Shown: positions 15,958-24,466, numbered from the stretch's first letter. The stretch: 36,413 nt of DNA from CAZSXS01 sp964611385 (GCA_964611385.1 CAZSXS010000035.1:1-36413); one strand, 5' to 3'. Translations and numbers: made by a program. Notes: a model not told the origin generated them from the sequence alone.

Positions 15958-16689
15958 ATGCAAGTCATTATTTTAGTTTTTGGAATCATCTCTTTTCTTT
16001 ATTCCCTTTTTGTCACCTACTGGAATAATTTTGATGTAGGTTTGCTTATTTGCTATGGGATCTCAATTGCCGCTATTTTGTATGGTGTCTATTTTAAGCG
16101 GCTGGCAAAGCTGAAAGTGCTGAATATCCTCCTAATTACGGGAATGATCTGTGCTTTAAGCTTTGGGATGATTTTATTTATCGTTGGTCAAACGGATACA
16201 GTAAAATACGATGAGGATGCGTTGATCATTTTGGGAGCGGGCATACGAGGGGAGACTGTTTCTCTAACCCTGGCCATGCGCCTAAGTCAAGCCATTGCCT
16301 ATCATAAAAAGAACCCCAGCGCTTTAATCATAGTAAGTGGAGGGCAAGGGCCGCAGGAAGACATAACAGAGGCTTTGGCTATGCAACGCTATTTGGTCAG
16401 CCGTGGTGTCCCAGAGCAGCAGATCATAAAGGAGGAAAAAGCAACCTCCACGGAGGAAAATTTCCGCTATTCGAAGGAGATACTGGACAAGCGTTTGGGG
16501 CCAAAGTATAAAATTGCTTTTGTTACCAGTGACTTCCACATCTTCCGGGCAAACGCCTACACAAAACTCCAAGGCTACAACAGCACACATCTACACTCTC
16601 AAACCCTATGGTACATATGGCCTGTTGTTTATTTGAGAGAGTTTTTGGCGATAGGGAAGCTATGGCTGTTTTCGTATTTGTTGGGGTGA
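15958..16689 (+). CDS. YdcF/SanA-like DUF218 membrane protein
   Basis: A 243-residue protein; the start at ATG 15958 is fixed by AAGGAGG (15947-15953), whereas the upstream in-frame ATG at 15934 has none. Three to four hydrophobic helices fill residues 1-75. The DUF218 domain follows: 'DALIILGAGIRG' near 85-96, 'LIIVSGGQG' near 116-124, 'TSTEENFRYS' near 160-169 and 'VTSDFHIFRA' near 187-196. Members such as SanA, ElyC and YdcF are linked to envelope integrity in Enterobacteria; the reaction is unknown. It stands between a terminator and a hairpin repeat, converging on the TagO-like gene, and is probably transcribed alone. Confidence 0.92.
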   Translation: MQVIILVFGIISFLYSLFVTYWNNFDVGLLICYGISIAAILYGVYFKRLAKLKVLNILLITGMICALSFGMILFIVGQTDTVKYDEDALIILGAGIRGETVSLTLAMRLSQAIAYHKKNPSALIIVSGGQGPQEDITEALAMQRYLVSRGVPEQQIIKEEKATSTEENFRYSKEILDKRLGPKYKIAFVTSDFHIFRANAYTKLQGYNSTHLHSQTLWYIWPVVYLREFLAIGKLWLFSYLLG

Positions 16690-16699
16690 ATAAACCCAA

Positions 16700-16775
16700 A
16701 AGACCGTGGGGGAAGGAGGAGGGAAACTTTTTTCAAACGGCGAAAAAAGTTTTCTTCTCTTTCCCCCACGGTCTT
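16700..16775. repeat. Hairpin repeat copy 3 between converging genes
   Basis: A hairpin with an outer 15-bp perfect stem (AAGACCGTGGGGGAA at 16700-16714 with its complement at 16761-16775) and an inner 11-bp stem around the loop AAACGGC; the middle contains mismatches, G-T pairs and one unpaired base. It fills almost the whole 92-base gap between the converging DUF218 and TagO-like genes and may act as a terminator for both. Confidence 0.9.
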
Positions 16776-16781
16776 AATCCT

Positions 16782-17906
16782 TCATCCAATCTTTTCTTTT
16801 TTCTTTGGTAGGATTTCGGTCTTGAAACCCGCCGTAGCTTCCGCTTGGTGATCCTTTTGTGCCTCTGCCTCCGGCAGAGGGCTTGTCCTCTTTTTGTAAA
16901 CAAACATCATCAATAATACAACTACCAGACAGAAAATACCCACTAAGATAGCCCGAACGTCCTTCAGGGCGATCAAGATCGAAATCAGCCCGGCAACGCT
17001 GCTCAGAATATAAAGAATGATCACGGCCTTGCGAGGGCTGTAACCCATGTCTATAAGGCGGTGATGTAGATGCCCCCGGTCAGCCATGGTAATGGGCTTT
17101 CGGTTAAAGATTCGTCGTGCAATGGCAAAGGTGGTATCGAATATCGGTAAAGCCAGAGCCAGTAGCGCAATAAGAACAGATAGGATGGCATAGCTTTTAA
17201 ATACGCCGATGATAGAGAATACTGCCAGCGCATAACCCAAGAACAGAGCGCCGGAATCCCCCATAAATACTTCGGCGGGGCTGAAATTTCTGGGCAAAAA
17301 ACCGAAGCAACTTCCGGCAATGGTAGCGGCCAGCGCCACAGCAAGAGGAGTGCCGGAAATGATACAAAGGATCATTAAACAAAAGGCGGAGATACTGCAA
17401 ACCCCCGCCGCTAAACCGTCAATGCCGTCAATGAGATTCACGGCATTGGTAACCCCGATAATCCAAAGAAAAGTAATAGGAGCATTGAACTGCTCAAAAA
17501 ACCCGTTAAGGAATCCAAAATTTACGGTAATACGCGTACCGGTAAAGATAACCACCAAAGCGGCGATAATCTGAAAGAAAAGCTTCACCCGCGCCCGGAT
17601 GTGATGAATGTCGTCATAGACACCAATGCCAAAAATGATAAAGGCTCCTACAACAAAACCCAAGAACTCAACGGTCCTCATAGAAGGAAGGAAAAAAACA
17701 AGCATTAAAACACTGACAAAAAAGCCCAAGAAAATAGCCAGTCCACCCATACGGGGAATGGGCCTGTTATGCATGCCCCGTTTTTTGGGATAGTCGATTG
17801 CGTTAAATCGAATGGACATTCTTTTTGCAAAAGGCGTACTCACTAAGGAGACGCCAAAAGCGGTAGCAAAAGCGGCTATATATAACAACCAGTTGTGTTC
17901 AAACAA
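16782..17906 (-). CDS. tagO: Undecaprenyl-phosphate N-acetylglucosaminyl-1-phosphate transferase (TagO/WecA type)
   Basis: A 374-residue integral membrane enzyme of the MraY/WecA family that moves a HexNAc-1-phosphate from UDP onto undecaprenyl phosphate, starting teichoic acid or other wall-glycan synthesis. About ten membrane helices are visible. Catalytic motifs: Asp98-Asp99 in 'GVYDDIHH', 'NLIDGIDGLAAG' (157-168), 'FMGDSGALFLG' (214-224) and 'GHLHHRL' (278-284), the HxHH loop of the WecA/TagO branch rather than MraY. The start is TTG 17906, with AGAGGTG overlapping the stop of upp. The last 40 residues are Lys/Glu-rich and cytoplasmic. Sugar specificity cannot be read from the sequence. 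Confidence 0.93.
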   Translation of the reverse strand: MFEHNWLLYIAAFATAFGVSLVSTPFAKRMSIRFNAIDYPKKRGMHNRPIPRMGGLAIFLGFFVSVLMLVFFLPSMRTVEFLGFVVGAFIIFGIGVYDDIHHIRARVKLFFQIIAALVVIFTGTRITVNFGFLNGFFEQFNAPITFLWIIGVTNAVNLIDGIDGLAAGVCSISAFCLMILCIISGTPLAVALAATIAGSCFGFLPRNFSPAEVFMGDSGALFLGYALAVFSIIGVFKSYAILSVLIALLALALPIFDTTFAIARRIFNRKPITMADRGHLHHRLIDMGYSPRKAVIILYILSSVAGLISILIALKDVRAILVGIFCLVVVLLMMFVYKKRTSPLPEAEAQKDHQAEATAGFKTEILPKKKEKIG

Positions 17907-17918
17907 AACTTTTCACCT

Positions 17919-18545
17919 CTATTTGGTACCGAAGAGTCTGTCGCCGGCATCGCCCAGACCGGGCACTATGTAGCCGTGTTCGTTCAGGTACTTGTCATGG
18001 GCTGCCGTATAGATGTCAACCTCCGGGTGATTTTGGAAAACACGGGCAACGCCTTCCGGTGAAGAAATTAAGCATAGGAGCTTAATATTGCGAACGCCCT
18101 TGTCTTTAATAAATTGAATGGCGGCAGAAGCTGTGCCTCCTGTAGCCAGCATCGGATCAATCACAAAAATCTCCATTTCCAGGCATTCAGCCGGAAGCTT
18201 GCAGTAATATTCAATGGGCTGGAGGGTTTCCGGATCTCTGTAAATGCCAATATGGCCTACCTTGGCTGTGGGCATCAGATTCAGCATACCATTGACCATA
18301 CCGATCCCGGCTCTCAAAATGGGTACGATTCCAACCTTACGGTCTATGACCTTGCCCCGGGTCTTGCAAATGGGGGTTTCAATTTCTACCTCCGTCAGGG
18401 GTAAATCCCGAGTGGCCTCATAGCAGATCAAAGTAGCCACTTCCTCCACAATTTCACGGAACTCCTTGTACCCGGTTTCCTTACTTCTAAGCATGGATAC
18501 TTTATTTTCAATTAAAGGGTGCTGAATAATATTAAGCTTTCCCAT
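17919..18545 (-). CDS. upp: Uracil phosphoribosyltransferase
   Basis: A 208-residue pyrimidine salvage enzyme making UMP from uracil and PRPP. The start is ATG 18545, preceded by AGGAGGAAAAAT; the longer frame upstream overlaps the phosphatase gene and lacks a family match. 'VPILRAGIGMVNGML' is the regulatory/uracil-side loop, 'VIDPMLATGGTASAAI' the PRPP-binding motif, and the C-terminal 'YIVPGLGDAGDRLFGT' binds uracil. Its place after the sua5 and phosphatase genes and before tagO is the common Firmicutes arrangement. Confidence 0.97.
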   Translation of the reverse strand: MGKLNIIQHPLIENKVSMLRSKETGYKEFREIVEEVATLICYEATRDLPLTEVEIETPICKTRGKVIDRKVGIVPILRAGIGMVNGMLNLMPTAKVGHIGIYRDPETLQPIEYYCKLPAECLEMEIFVIDPMLATGGTASAAIQFIKDKGVRNIKLLCLISSPEGVARVFQNHPEVDIYTAAHDKYLNEHGYIVPGLGDAGDRLFGTK

Positions 18546-18579
18546 ATTTTTCCTCCTCGGTTTGCGGCGTCTGCCACAG

Positions 18580-19035
18580 TTAAAAATCGGTTTCCTCAAA
18601 ATGCATTTTCTGAATCAGTGAATCAAGCTCCTTCGCACAAAGGCGGTAAGTTTCAACATCGCCGCCAAAGGGGTCGATAATGTCTCCCCTTTGCTTGCTT
18701 GCGAACTCTTTAAGGGTATACACGTTTTTCTGTCCGGCACCAAGCAAAACTGCCTTTTGTGCCTCGGTCATGGTCAAAATGATATCGAAGTCCGCCTCCA
18801 GGCAGTCAAAGCTGCGGCTTTTATGGTTGCTGAGATCCAGCCCATACGCCTTCATAACCTGGATGGCCTGCCTGGAGGCTGGCATACCCGGAAAGGCCCC
18901 CAGTCCACAGGAAGAAAATTCCTGGGTTATGCCCGAATTTCCAGGTTTAGCCACATTCTCAAAGCGCTTTCTGGCTAAGGCCTCAGCCATAGGACTTCTG
19001 CATGTATTCCCGGTACAAACAAAAAGAATTTTCAT
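18580..19035 (-). CDS. Low-molecular-weight protein-tyrosine/arginine phosphatase
   Basis: A 151-residue phosphatase. The start is ATG 19035 with GGGTGG upstream; the 13 extra residues of the longer frame are unlike the family. The P-loop C-x5-R is 'VCTGNTCRSPMAEAL' with Cys7 and Arg13, and the general-acid loop is 'DPFGGD' with Asp121. Thr11 in the P-loop is the residue reported to favour phospho-arginine in YwlE of Bacillus subtilis, which sits at the same position next to the sua5 (ywlC) gene; a protein-arginine phosphatase role is therefore likely but inferred. It lies between the Sua5-type gene and upp. Confidence 0.93.
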   Translation of the reverse strand: MKILFVCTGNTCRSPMAEALARKRFENVAKPGNSGITQEFSSCGLGAFPGMPASRQAIQVMKAYGLDLSNHKSRSFDCLEADFDIILTMTEAQKAVLLGAGQKNVYTLKEFASKQRGDIIDPFGGDVETYRLCAKELDSLIQKMHFEETDF

Positions 19036-19075
19036 ATTCCACCCATTACTTCCCACTACATACTTCTTTTTCAAA

Positions 19076-20311
19076 TTATAAGCAAGACTTTGCTTCCAAA
19101 ATATTCATACCGGCGGCTCTTTTCAGCCGATTCATGATGGCTGTGCCAAGGCCCTTCTCGTCAATTCCTTCCACATAAAGGCGGGTAATCCCTTCTTCGT
19201 CCATCTTCCGTAGGCAATCAAAAAGCCTCTCGGCTATTTCTTCTGGTTTCGAGCGGCCACCCATGGAGAGAATAAAAAGCTTAGAAGGGAAGTGCGTAGA
19301 CGATTCGAAACTTATAGACGAATCAAAGTCCTCAGACCGATCAAAACACTTCAATGCAACAGCGTGCGTAGACGGAGTAAAACACTTCGATGTAACAACA
19401 TCCGAAGACGCTTGACCGAATCGATCCTTGTATATATTGATAGTCTCATCCGTTGCCAGGATACCAATTTTTTCCTCTGTCTGCATAGGATTGCAAGTGG
19501 AATTCGGATACTCCGCAACGTTCTGGGAAGTCACCAGCCTTCCTAAAGTCGAAACAATGTCCGAAACCGACCCTACGATCAAGGTGGTTTGGGCAGTTGG
19601 GGCATAGTGCTTGTACTTTTGGCCGGGAGATTTGTGTGGGCCACCCTCAGCGCCCATACGAACAGGCGTAAGAGCGCTGAGCATTTCAAAGGTTACTGAA
19701 CCAGGGCGAAGAATCGTCGGAATCTCCGTTGTCAAATCCAGCACCGTGGATTCCAGACCAAAATCACAGCTTCCACCATCCAGCAGCATGTCAATCCTTC
19801 CATTAAAATCCTCCAGCACATGAGACGCCCGGGTAGGACTGGGCTTGGTGGAACGATTGGCGCTGGGGGCTGCAATGGGAAGACCCGTATATTGAATCAA
19901 AAGCCGCGCTATAGGATGAGCTGGCATTCGAATGGCCACGGTTTCCAGGTTGCCGGAGGTTCGATAGGGAATGATTTCTTCCTTATTAAAAATCATGGTT
20001 AAGGGGCCGGGCCAAAAAGCTTGCGCCAAGGTCTCAGCCATGGGGGGGATAGACTTCACCAGGGACTTCAAATCCGAAAATTCAAGAATATGAACGATCA
20101 GTGGATTGTCCCCAGGCCGCCCCTTGGCTGTAAAGATGCCGGAAACCGCCTTCTCATCTAAGGCGTTTGCGCCCAAGCCATAAACCGTTTCCGTCGGAAA
20201 GGCCACCAGGCCTCCATTTTTGAGTATGTATGCGGCCTCGGTAAGGGCTTGCAAATCCGGTGTATCCTTATTCAGCTTCTTTACAACTGTAATCAAATGG
20301 CTCCACAACAC
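19076..20311 (-). CDS. L-threonylcarbamoyladenylate synthase, Sua5 type
   Basis: Makes threonylcarbamoyl-AMP from threonine, bicarbonate and ATP for the t6A37 modification of tRNA. The frame from GTG 20311 gives 411 residues; TTG 20296, with GGAG just upstream and overlapping the preceding stop, is an equally good start (406 residues). The YrdC core is 'GGLVAFPTETVYGLGANA' (near 33-50), 'KGRPGDNPL' (near 63-71) and 'APSANRS' (near 148-154). The linker 'SPGQKYKHYAP' leads to the C-terminal Sua5 domain. Between about 305 and 352 this domain holds a Ser/Phe/Asp-rich insertion with 'SKCF' and 'LKCF' 12 residues apart, encoded by imperfect 36-base repeats. Family members are usually nearer 340-350 residues. 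Confidence 0.93.
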   Translation of the reverse strand: MLWSHLITVVKKLNKDTPDLQALTEAAYILKNGGLVAFPTETVYGLGANALDEKAVSGIFTAKGRPGDNPLIVHILEFSDLKSLVKSIPPMAETLAQAFWPGPLTMIFNKEEIIPYRTSGNLETVAIRMPAHPIARLLIQYTGLPIAAPSANRSTKPSPTRASHVLEDFNGRIDMLLDGGSCDFGLESTVLDLTTEIPTILRPGSVTFEMLSALTPVRMGAEGGPHKSPGQKYKHYAPTAQTTLIVGSVSDIVSTLGRLVTSQNVAEYPNSTCNPMQTEEKIGILATDETINIYKDRFGQASSDVVTSKCFTPSTHAVALKCFDRSEDFDSSISFESSTHFPSKLFILSMGGRSKPEEIAERLFDCLRKMDEEGITRLYVEGIDEKGLGTAIMNRLKRAAGMNILEAKSCL

Positions 20312-20799
20312 TTTTTGTATTTCTTGCCGCTGCCACAGGTACAGGGCTCGTTTCTGCCAATTTTTTCTTTTTTTACAACTGTAGCAGAGCGTTTTTGTTC
20401 GACGTAAAAGTTTTTACGTTGTTCTTCGTTATAGATGCCGTCCCACTCTGGCAAGGTGTACAGGTGCTCAGCCTTGAACTCAACCATTTTCTTGAAAAGC
20501 TTTTCATAGTCAAGACCAAGATAAATCTCGCTGTCTTCCTCCAGGTCTTTGATCTGTTCTACGGTATAGGGCGCTGTAGTAGCCTCGTTGATGCCATCAA
20601 TGAAGCCCAGGATAAAATCTGGCGCCAAGCCGTAGCGGTCGCTTAATTCTTTAATGGTTCCCTTAATTTCCTTTGGTTTTTCGACCAGAATTTTCTTGTA
20701 AATTTTTTCCTCTTGTGGAGCAAAATCATCCCAAAACTTTTTTAAAGGGAGGCCTTGCCTGTCATAGGCTTTTTGAAGCCATTGTTCACATAAAGTCAT
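20293..20799 (-). CDS. SEC-C motif protein
   Basis: A 168-residue acidic protein ending in the zinc-binding SEC-C motif 'GRNEPCTCGSGKKYKKCC' (148-165, ligands CxCx8CC), the same module as at the end of SecA. The first 145 residues are helical with no recognised domain. Its stop overlaps the possible starts of the Sua5-type gene, so the two are likely translationally coupled. A specific role is not known; such proteins may contact ribosomes or the Sec machinery. The ATG start has AAAGAGGG-like purines upstream. Confidence 0.9.
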   Translation of the reverse strand: MTLCEQWLQKAYDRQGLPLKKFWDDFAPQEEKIYKKILVEKPKEIKGTIKELSDRYGLAPDFILGFIDGINEATTAPYTVEQIKDLEEDSEIYLGLDYEKLFKKMVEFKAEHLYTLPEWDGIYNEEQRKNFYVEQKRSATVVKKEKIGRNEPCTCGSGKKYKKCCGAI

Positions 20800-20846
20800 T
20801 TTTTCAACCCTCTTTTGTGTTTTTTACTGCGTAAATACGCCGATTG

Positions 20847-21959
20847 TTACAATTCTTGTTCTCTGATTTCTGAAAAGGTAATGGTACCGGATTCGTCGGA
20901 GCTGTAAATCAGCCCTAAGATTTCAGAAAAAAAAGAAATAGGAACATAGGTTCTGCCCTCAAACAACTCCGGAGCTGCCTCCAAGCTTGTCGGGGCCCTT
21001 CCAGTCGATAATTTCCCTTTGGTATATTTGTTTTCATCCGGTCTTAAGGAAGTGGAAAAACTGCCTCGGGAAATCTCAATGGAATTTTCCCCCCATTTTA
21101 CATTAAAATTGAAAATTTCGCAAATATTTCTTAAGGGCAACATTTTCAAGCCGTAAGATTCTTTGGTGTAATAGTCCTCTTTATGGATGCTGTAGTTACT
21201 CACCTGGTTCAAGGGAATCACCACGTCCAGCTTTGGAGCATTGTTTTCGTCAAAGAGAAGATGGATGGCATTCTCCTTAATATAGAAGCTTTGACTTTGG
21301 CTAACGCTGATCGGCTGATCTGGGTAGCCGCTAGGATTCTTCAAGCGTTGCTTCTCAATGAAATCGCTGGCTAGCAAGGCACCATTGACACCTAAAATAT
21401 CGTTTAGGGCAATCAGTTTTTTAGATACTGTATCAAAATTTACAGAGGCTATTTTATTATAGGTAAAACCATTCACATAGCTTGCCTTAATCAAGATACT
21501 AAAGTAATTTCTATCTTGAATGCTATCATATTCAATGTCCAGGGTCTTTGCTTTATACTGACTGGAGCCTTGTAGGTACGAATAAAAGATTTCCTCAACC
21601 TGTCTATTAATTAGGTTAGGTAGCTCTGTTTCCCCCTCTATGATGACTAGGGGCAGGACGACCTTCATTTCAAAGCCCTCCTGTTTCATTGTGCCCTCTC
21701 GTTCTTTAATTAAAACTTGCACACCGAATGTCTGATTCGCAGAGCTGCTTACTCGGCTGCTCAGTTCGCTTCCAAAGGTTGTTCTCATAAGCAATCCAGG
21801 TATCTCCAGAAAAAGTAGTACCAACAGACTGATCAGAAAAATCAAAGCCTTCCTTCTGAATGAATCTATATTCAGTTTCATAGTAACCTCCATTTGCGCC
21901 TTTGGCGCACTCAAATCAGAAATGGAAAAAGCGCTCTTTGCTTTTTCCATACCTAACAT
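20847..21959 (-). CDS. Membrane-anchored protein with RsiV/DUF3298-like and copper-amine-oxidase N-terminal domains
   Basis: 370 residues from ATG 21959 (AAAGGAGG at 21965-21972, five bases away) or 344 from ATG 21881 (GGAGG, five bases away). Both starts are well supported and in frame. The 26 extra residues are encoded by a repeat element found again at 22087-22160. In the longer form a membrane anchor spans about 39-60 ('ALIFLISLLVLLFL'), followed by an extracellular DUF4163/DUF3298-like region (about 75-265) and a copper-amine-oxidase N-like domain (about 270-366, 'LPLRNICEIFNFNVKW', 'RTYVPISFFSEILGL'), a stalk domain common in Clostridia surface proteins. Partner and ligand are unknown. 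A promoter (TTGCAA-17-TATACT) lies at 21998-22026. Confidence 0.88.
   Translation of the reverse strand: MLGMEKAKSAFSISDLSAPKAQMEVTMKLNIDSFRRKALIFLISLLVLLFLEIPGLLMRTTFGSELSSRVSSSANQTFGVQVLIKEREGTMKQEGFEMKVVLPLVIIEGETELPNLINRQVEEIFYSYLQGSSQYKAKTLDIEYDSIQDRNYFSILIKASYVNGFTYNKIASVNFDTVSKKLIALNDILGVNGALLASDFIEKQRLKNPSGYPDQPISVSQSQSFYIKENAIHLLFDENNAPKLDVVIPLNQVSNYSIHKEDYYTKESYGLKMLPLRNICEIFNFNVKWGENSIEISRGSFSTSLRPDENKYTKGKLSTGRAPTSLEAAPELFEGRTYVPISFFSEILGLIYSSDESGTITFSEIREQEL
21884..21958. repeat. 75-base repeat, copy A, at the start of the copper-amine-oxidase-domain gene
   Basis: Identical to copy B (22087-22160) except for one substitution and one inserted base. Read on the - strand it contains an 11-bp hairpin (ATGGAAAAAGC arms, 7-base loop) and a 5-bp hairpin (GCGCC-AAA-GGCGC), an open frame 'MEKAKSAFSISDLSAPKAQ' and an end (GGAGGTTA) that provides a ribosome site for the ATG at 21881. 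Confidence 0.95.
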
Positions 21960-21997
21960 CGTTGCCTCCTTTCGGCTCTACGTCTATCAGCAGCGCG

Positions 21998-22026
21998 AGT
22001 ATACTTTAAGATAGTCTCCCTTGCAA
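21998..22026 (-). promoter_or_regulatory. Putative sigma-A promoter for the copper-amine-oxidase-domain gene
   Basis: On the - strand, TTGCAA (22021-22026), a 17-base spacer and TATACT (21998-22003), ending about 39 bases before the ATG at 21959. It lies between the two copies of the 75-base repeat. Confidence 0.55.
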
Positions 22027-22086
22027 GAATACTCCTTCTGTTTAGTATTTTCCATATACAAGGAAAATTATGTGTTGGAAGTAAAT

Positions 22087-22160
22087 TAACCTCTATTTGC
22101 GCCTTTGGCGCACTCAAATCAGAAATGGAAAAAGCGCTCTTTGCTTTTTCCATACTAACA
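22087..22160. repeat. 75-base repeat, copy B
   Basis: Second copy of the element, in the same orientation as copy A and 128 bases from it. Its frame reads 'MEKAKSAFSISDLSAPKAQ' but no gene follows in frame; the copy A ribosome site GGAGG is AGAGG here. It lies in the 285-base gap between the GNAT and copper-amine-oxidase-domain genes, which otherwise holds only the promoter at 21998-22026. Confidence 0.95.
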
Positions 22161-22244
22161 CTTCCAAGTCGATGCTCAGTCTCGTAAACAGCACAAGTCC
22201 CCAACATGCAAACCGGATAAATTTTATTGTTTTTGTTGTGGCAG

Positions 22245-22781
22245 CTATCCTTTGAATTCGTATTCCAGTATACCCATGTAAATCTTGTCGATGTACTTTC
22301 CATCTTTGAATACCCAATCACGCAGTCGCCCAGCTTCTTGAAAACCCACCTTCTTGTAGCAAGTAATGCCTGCAATATTATCCGCATGGACGGTGAGCAT
22401 GATATTGTGAAGATTCATTGTTTTGAATCCATAATTCAGGATTAACCGAATGGCCTCTGAGCCATATCCCTTGCTCCTATGCTCTTCCTCACCAATAAAG
22501 ATTCCGATAAAAGCATTACGATTTAAATGGTCGATATTATGTAGGCTGATACTACCAATCAGTATGTCACTGTCGTGAAGCAGCATGGCGTAGCGATGCA
22601 TATCGCTGCCAGGTTCATAAAGCCATTTCATATCACTTTTAGATGAAACTAAGCGATGATACTGACCAAAATCACCAGCGACGGTCTCGTCGTTCATCCA
22701 TTTTAAGTAATGATCAACTTCGTCAGTGTTAACGGGTGATAGATATAAGCGTTTTCCAATGATTTTTTTGTAATATTTCAT
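22245..22781 (-). CDS. GNAT-family N-acetyltransferase, RimJ/RimL type
   Basis: A 178-residue acetyl-CoA-dependent acetyltransferase. The start is ATG 22781 with AAAGGAGAG upstream; the 13 extra residues of the longer frame lack a ribosome site. Domain order is that of GNAT: 'LYLSPVNTDEVDHYLKWMND' (12-31), 'IGSISLHNID' (75-84), the acetyl-CoA loop 'EEHRSKGYGSEAIRLIL' with Arg102, Gly105, Gly107, and 'NIAGITCYKKVGFQEAGRLRD' in motif B. Substrate is not deducible; ribosomal-protein, amino-sugar or antibiotic acetylation are all possible. It stands apart from its neighbours, with gaps on both sides. Confidence 0.92.
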   Translation of the reverse strand: MKYYKKIIGKRLYLSPVNTDEVDHYLKWMNDETVAGDFGQYHRLVSSKSDMKWLYEPGSDMHRYAMLLHDSDILIGSISLHNIDHLNRNAFIGIFIGEEEHRSKGYGSEAIRLILNYGFKTMNLHNIMLTVHADNIAGITCYKKVGFQEAGRLRDWVFKDGKYIDKIYMGILEYEFKG

Positions 22782-22839
22782 ATATGCTCTCCTTTGTGTT
22801 ATATAAATAACCTCTTTCAAAGATTATCTTTGTGAAATG

Positions 22840-22876
22840 TCCCTACACTTGAGTATCGCTTCAAGCTTAATCTCCA
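22840..22876. repeat. 37-base direct repeat, copy A, over the diguanylate cyclase stop
   Basis: Matches 24472-24508 with two differences. In copy B this sequence encodes the conserved C-terminus 'WRFSLKRYSSVG' of an ABC-2 permease; in copy A the same bases read as a degenerate permease tail ('WRLSLKRYSSVG') just after and across the cyclase stop codon. Confidence 0.92.
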
Positions 22877-24375
22877 CTGACGCAAACCTTGTTCCTGCCC
22901 GTTGACTTAGCCTCATAAAGCGCAGAGTCAGCTTTAGAAAGAGCTTCTTCAATAAAGTTTGATGAAACGTAACTACATGCTGCAATACCAACGCTTACTG
23001 TGACGCTCATATGAATATGATCAAGAGTAAAATCAGTATTTTCAATGGTTTTGCGTATTCTTTCTGCTATAGATACTGCATCATTCATTTTTGTATCTGG
23101 TAATAAAATACAAAATTCTTCTCCCCCATATCTTCCAAAGATGTCGTCTTTGCGTAAAACGCCGGTACAGGTGTCTGCGAATTTTTTAAGCACAAAATCG
23201 CCATATAAGTGACCCCCCTTATCATTAATGCTTTTAAAAAAGTCTATATCCATCATAATAACGCAGCTTGGTATTTTATTATTTTGTAGACCTGATGATT
23301 TTTGTTCAACAAGTTCAAAGAAATATCTTCTGTTAAAAATACCGGTTAAGACATCTGTGTGTGCTATTTTTTCTAAAGATTCCATTAGAAGTACAGTTTC
23401 TGTAACATCAAAAATCAATATGCTTCGTCCTATAAGCTTGCCTTCTTGGTGAAAGTTTGTAATTGAAGATCGAAAGTGCTTTTTATCATTATGAATTATC
23501 ATGCTAAACTTTCCTTCATGACCATCGCCTAGGATATCTGTTATGCTAATTCCCTGTAAATGCTCCAAAACCGAGCCTAATTGCATATTTTTTAAACTGT
23601 TAAACATTTCTTTAGCAACAGTATTACATTGTATAAACTTGTTTTGTTCACCCAGTATAATTAATGCATCCCTCATAGATTCACCAATATTTTCTAATGC
23701 CAAAGGTAGCACATCAAAAATTCCAAGCTTAATGGCGTACATTAAAAGAATTAATGTGATAGGCAAAGCAAATATAGATGCAATGGTTCCAATCTGATCA
23801 GGTATACTACCAATAGCCATTGGTACTAACACAGCAATAATAATGGTTATAGATTGTTTATAGAATAACTTACTTCCTTTTTTTAAGTTTCTAATTAAGG
23901 TATAAATGCTTAATATGCTAAAAATGAGACTGTGAAGAATATAAAAAATAAAATACTTTCCCGGTTTCATACCAAATATAGATATAGGTGGATTGGAAAT
24001 AATCGTTGCACCTTGAAAGAATAAACCTAGTGATAGAAAAATATCGATAACAATGATTACAGGTAATAAAAATATTAGAGAGATAAGCCATTTTGATTTA
24101 ATTTCCTTATTACAAAAGCTTCTGATGAATAAAAATAAACAGGCATTCAGAAAGGGCGAACAGATGTATTGCATTTTAAGAGGATATAGAGCTTCTTGCA
24201 AATGATCTGCTGTTAACAAACTGATGTATGCAATCGTGCCCAATGTAACCCCCGTAGAAAACAAAGTAAAATAAATAGGCTTGTCATTCTTTTTTTGAAT
24301 AATAGACACTATCGTTATATAAATAGACAATAGTGATGAAATCACGCAGCAAACGATTATTAATTGTTTAAACAT
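22867..24375 (-). CDS. Diguanylate cyclase with 7TM sensor and PAS-like domain
   Basis: A 502-residue membrane GGDEF protein that would make cyclic di-GMP from GTP. The start is ATG 24375, with GTGGGGG just upstream. Seven hydrophobic helices (about 1-220) match the histidine-kinase N-terminal 7TM region; a PAS-like domain (about 230-335, 'ALIILGEQNKFIQCNTVAKEMF') follows. In the GGDEF domain the signature is GGEEF (417-421), and the inhibitory I-site RxxD is present as Arg408-Lys-Asp-Asp411, five residues before it, so product feedback is expected. 'DVLTGIFNRRYF' (341-352) and 'DIDFFKSIND' (376-385) are the metal and guanine motifs. The catalytic site looks complete. It lies between direct repeats at 22840-22876 and 24472-24508. 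Confidence 0.95.
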   Translation of the reverse strand: MFKQLIIVCCVISSLLSIYITIVSIIQKKNDKPIYFTLFSTGVTLGTIAYISLLTADHLQEALYPLKMQYICSPFLNACLFLFIRSFCNKEIKSKWLISLIFLLPVIIVIDIFLSLGLFFQGATIISNPPISIFGMKPGKYFIFYILHSLIFSILSIYTLIRNLKKGSKLFYKQSITIIIAVLVPMAIGSIPDQIGTIASIFALPITLILLMYAIKLGIFDVLPLALENIGESMRDALIILGEQNKFIQCNTVAKEMFNSLKNMQLGSVLEHLQGISITDILGDGHEGKFSMIIHNDKKHFRSSITNFHQEGKLIGRSILIFDVTETVLLMESLEKIAHTDVLTGIFNRRYFFELVEQKSSGLQNNKIPSCVIMMDIDFFKSINDKGGHLYGDFVLKKFADTCTGVLRKDDIFGRYGGEEFCILLPDTKMNDAVSIAERIRKTIENTDFTLDHIHMSVTVSVGIAACSYVSSNFIEEALSKADSALYEAKSTGRNKVCVSGD

Positions 24376-24466
24376 AGATACCCCCACGTATAATCGGTTT
24401 TTAAATATAAAGCACTTCCATGTCTCTGTGAATGTTTAGATTACTGTAGGTGGAAATAATTCCGAG

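Noticed and set aside
16700..16775. Calling the hairpin repeat a simple bidirectional terminator
   Set aside because: Position between converging genes fits, but the same core occurs at three other sites without that arrangement and without U-tracts, so a repeat family explains it better.
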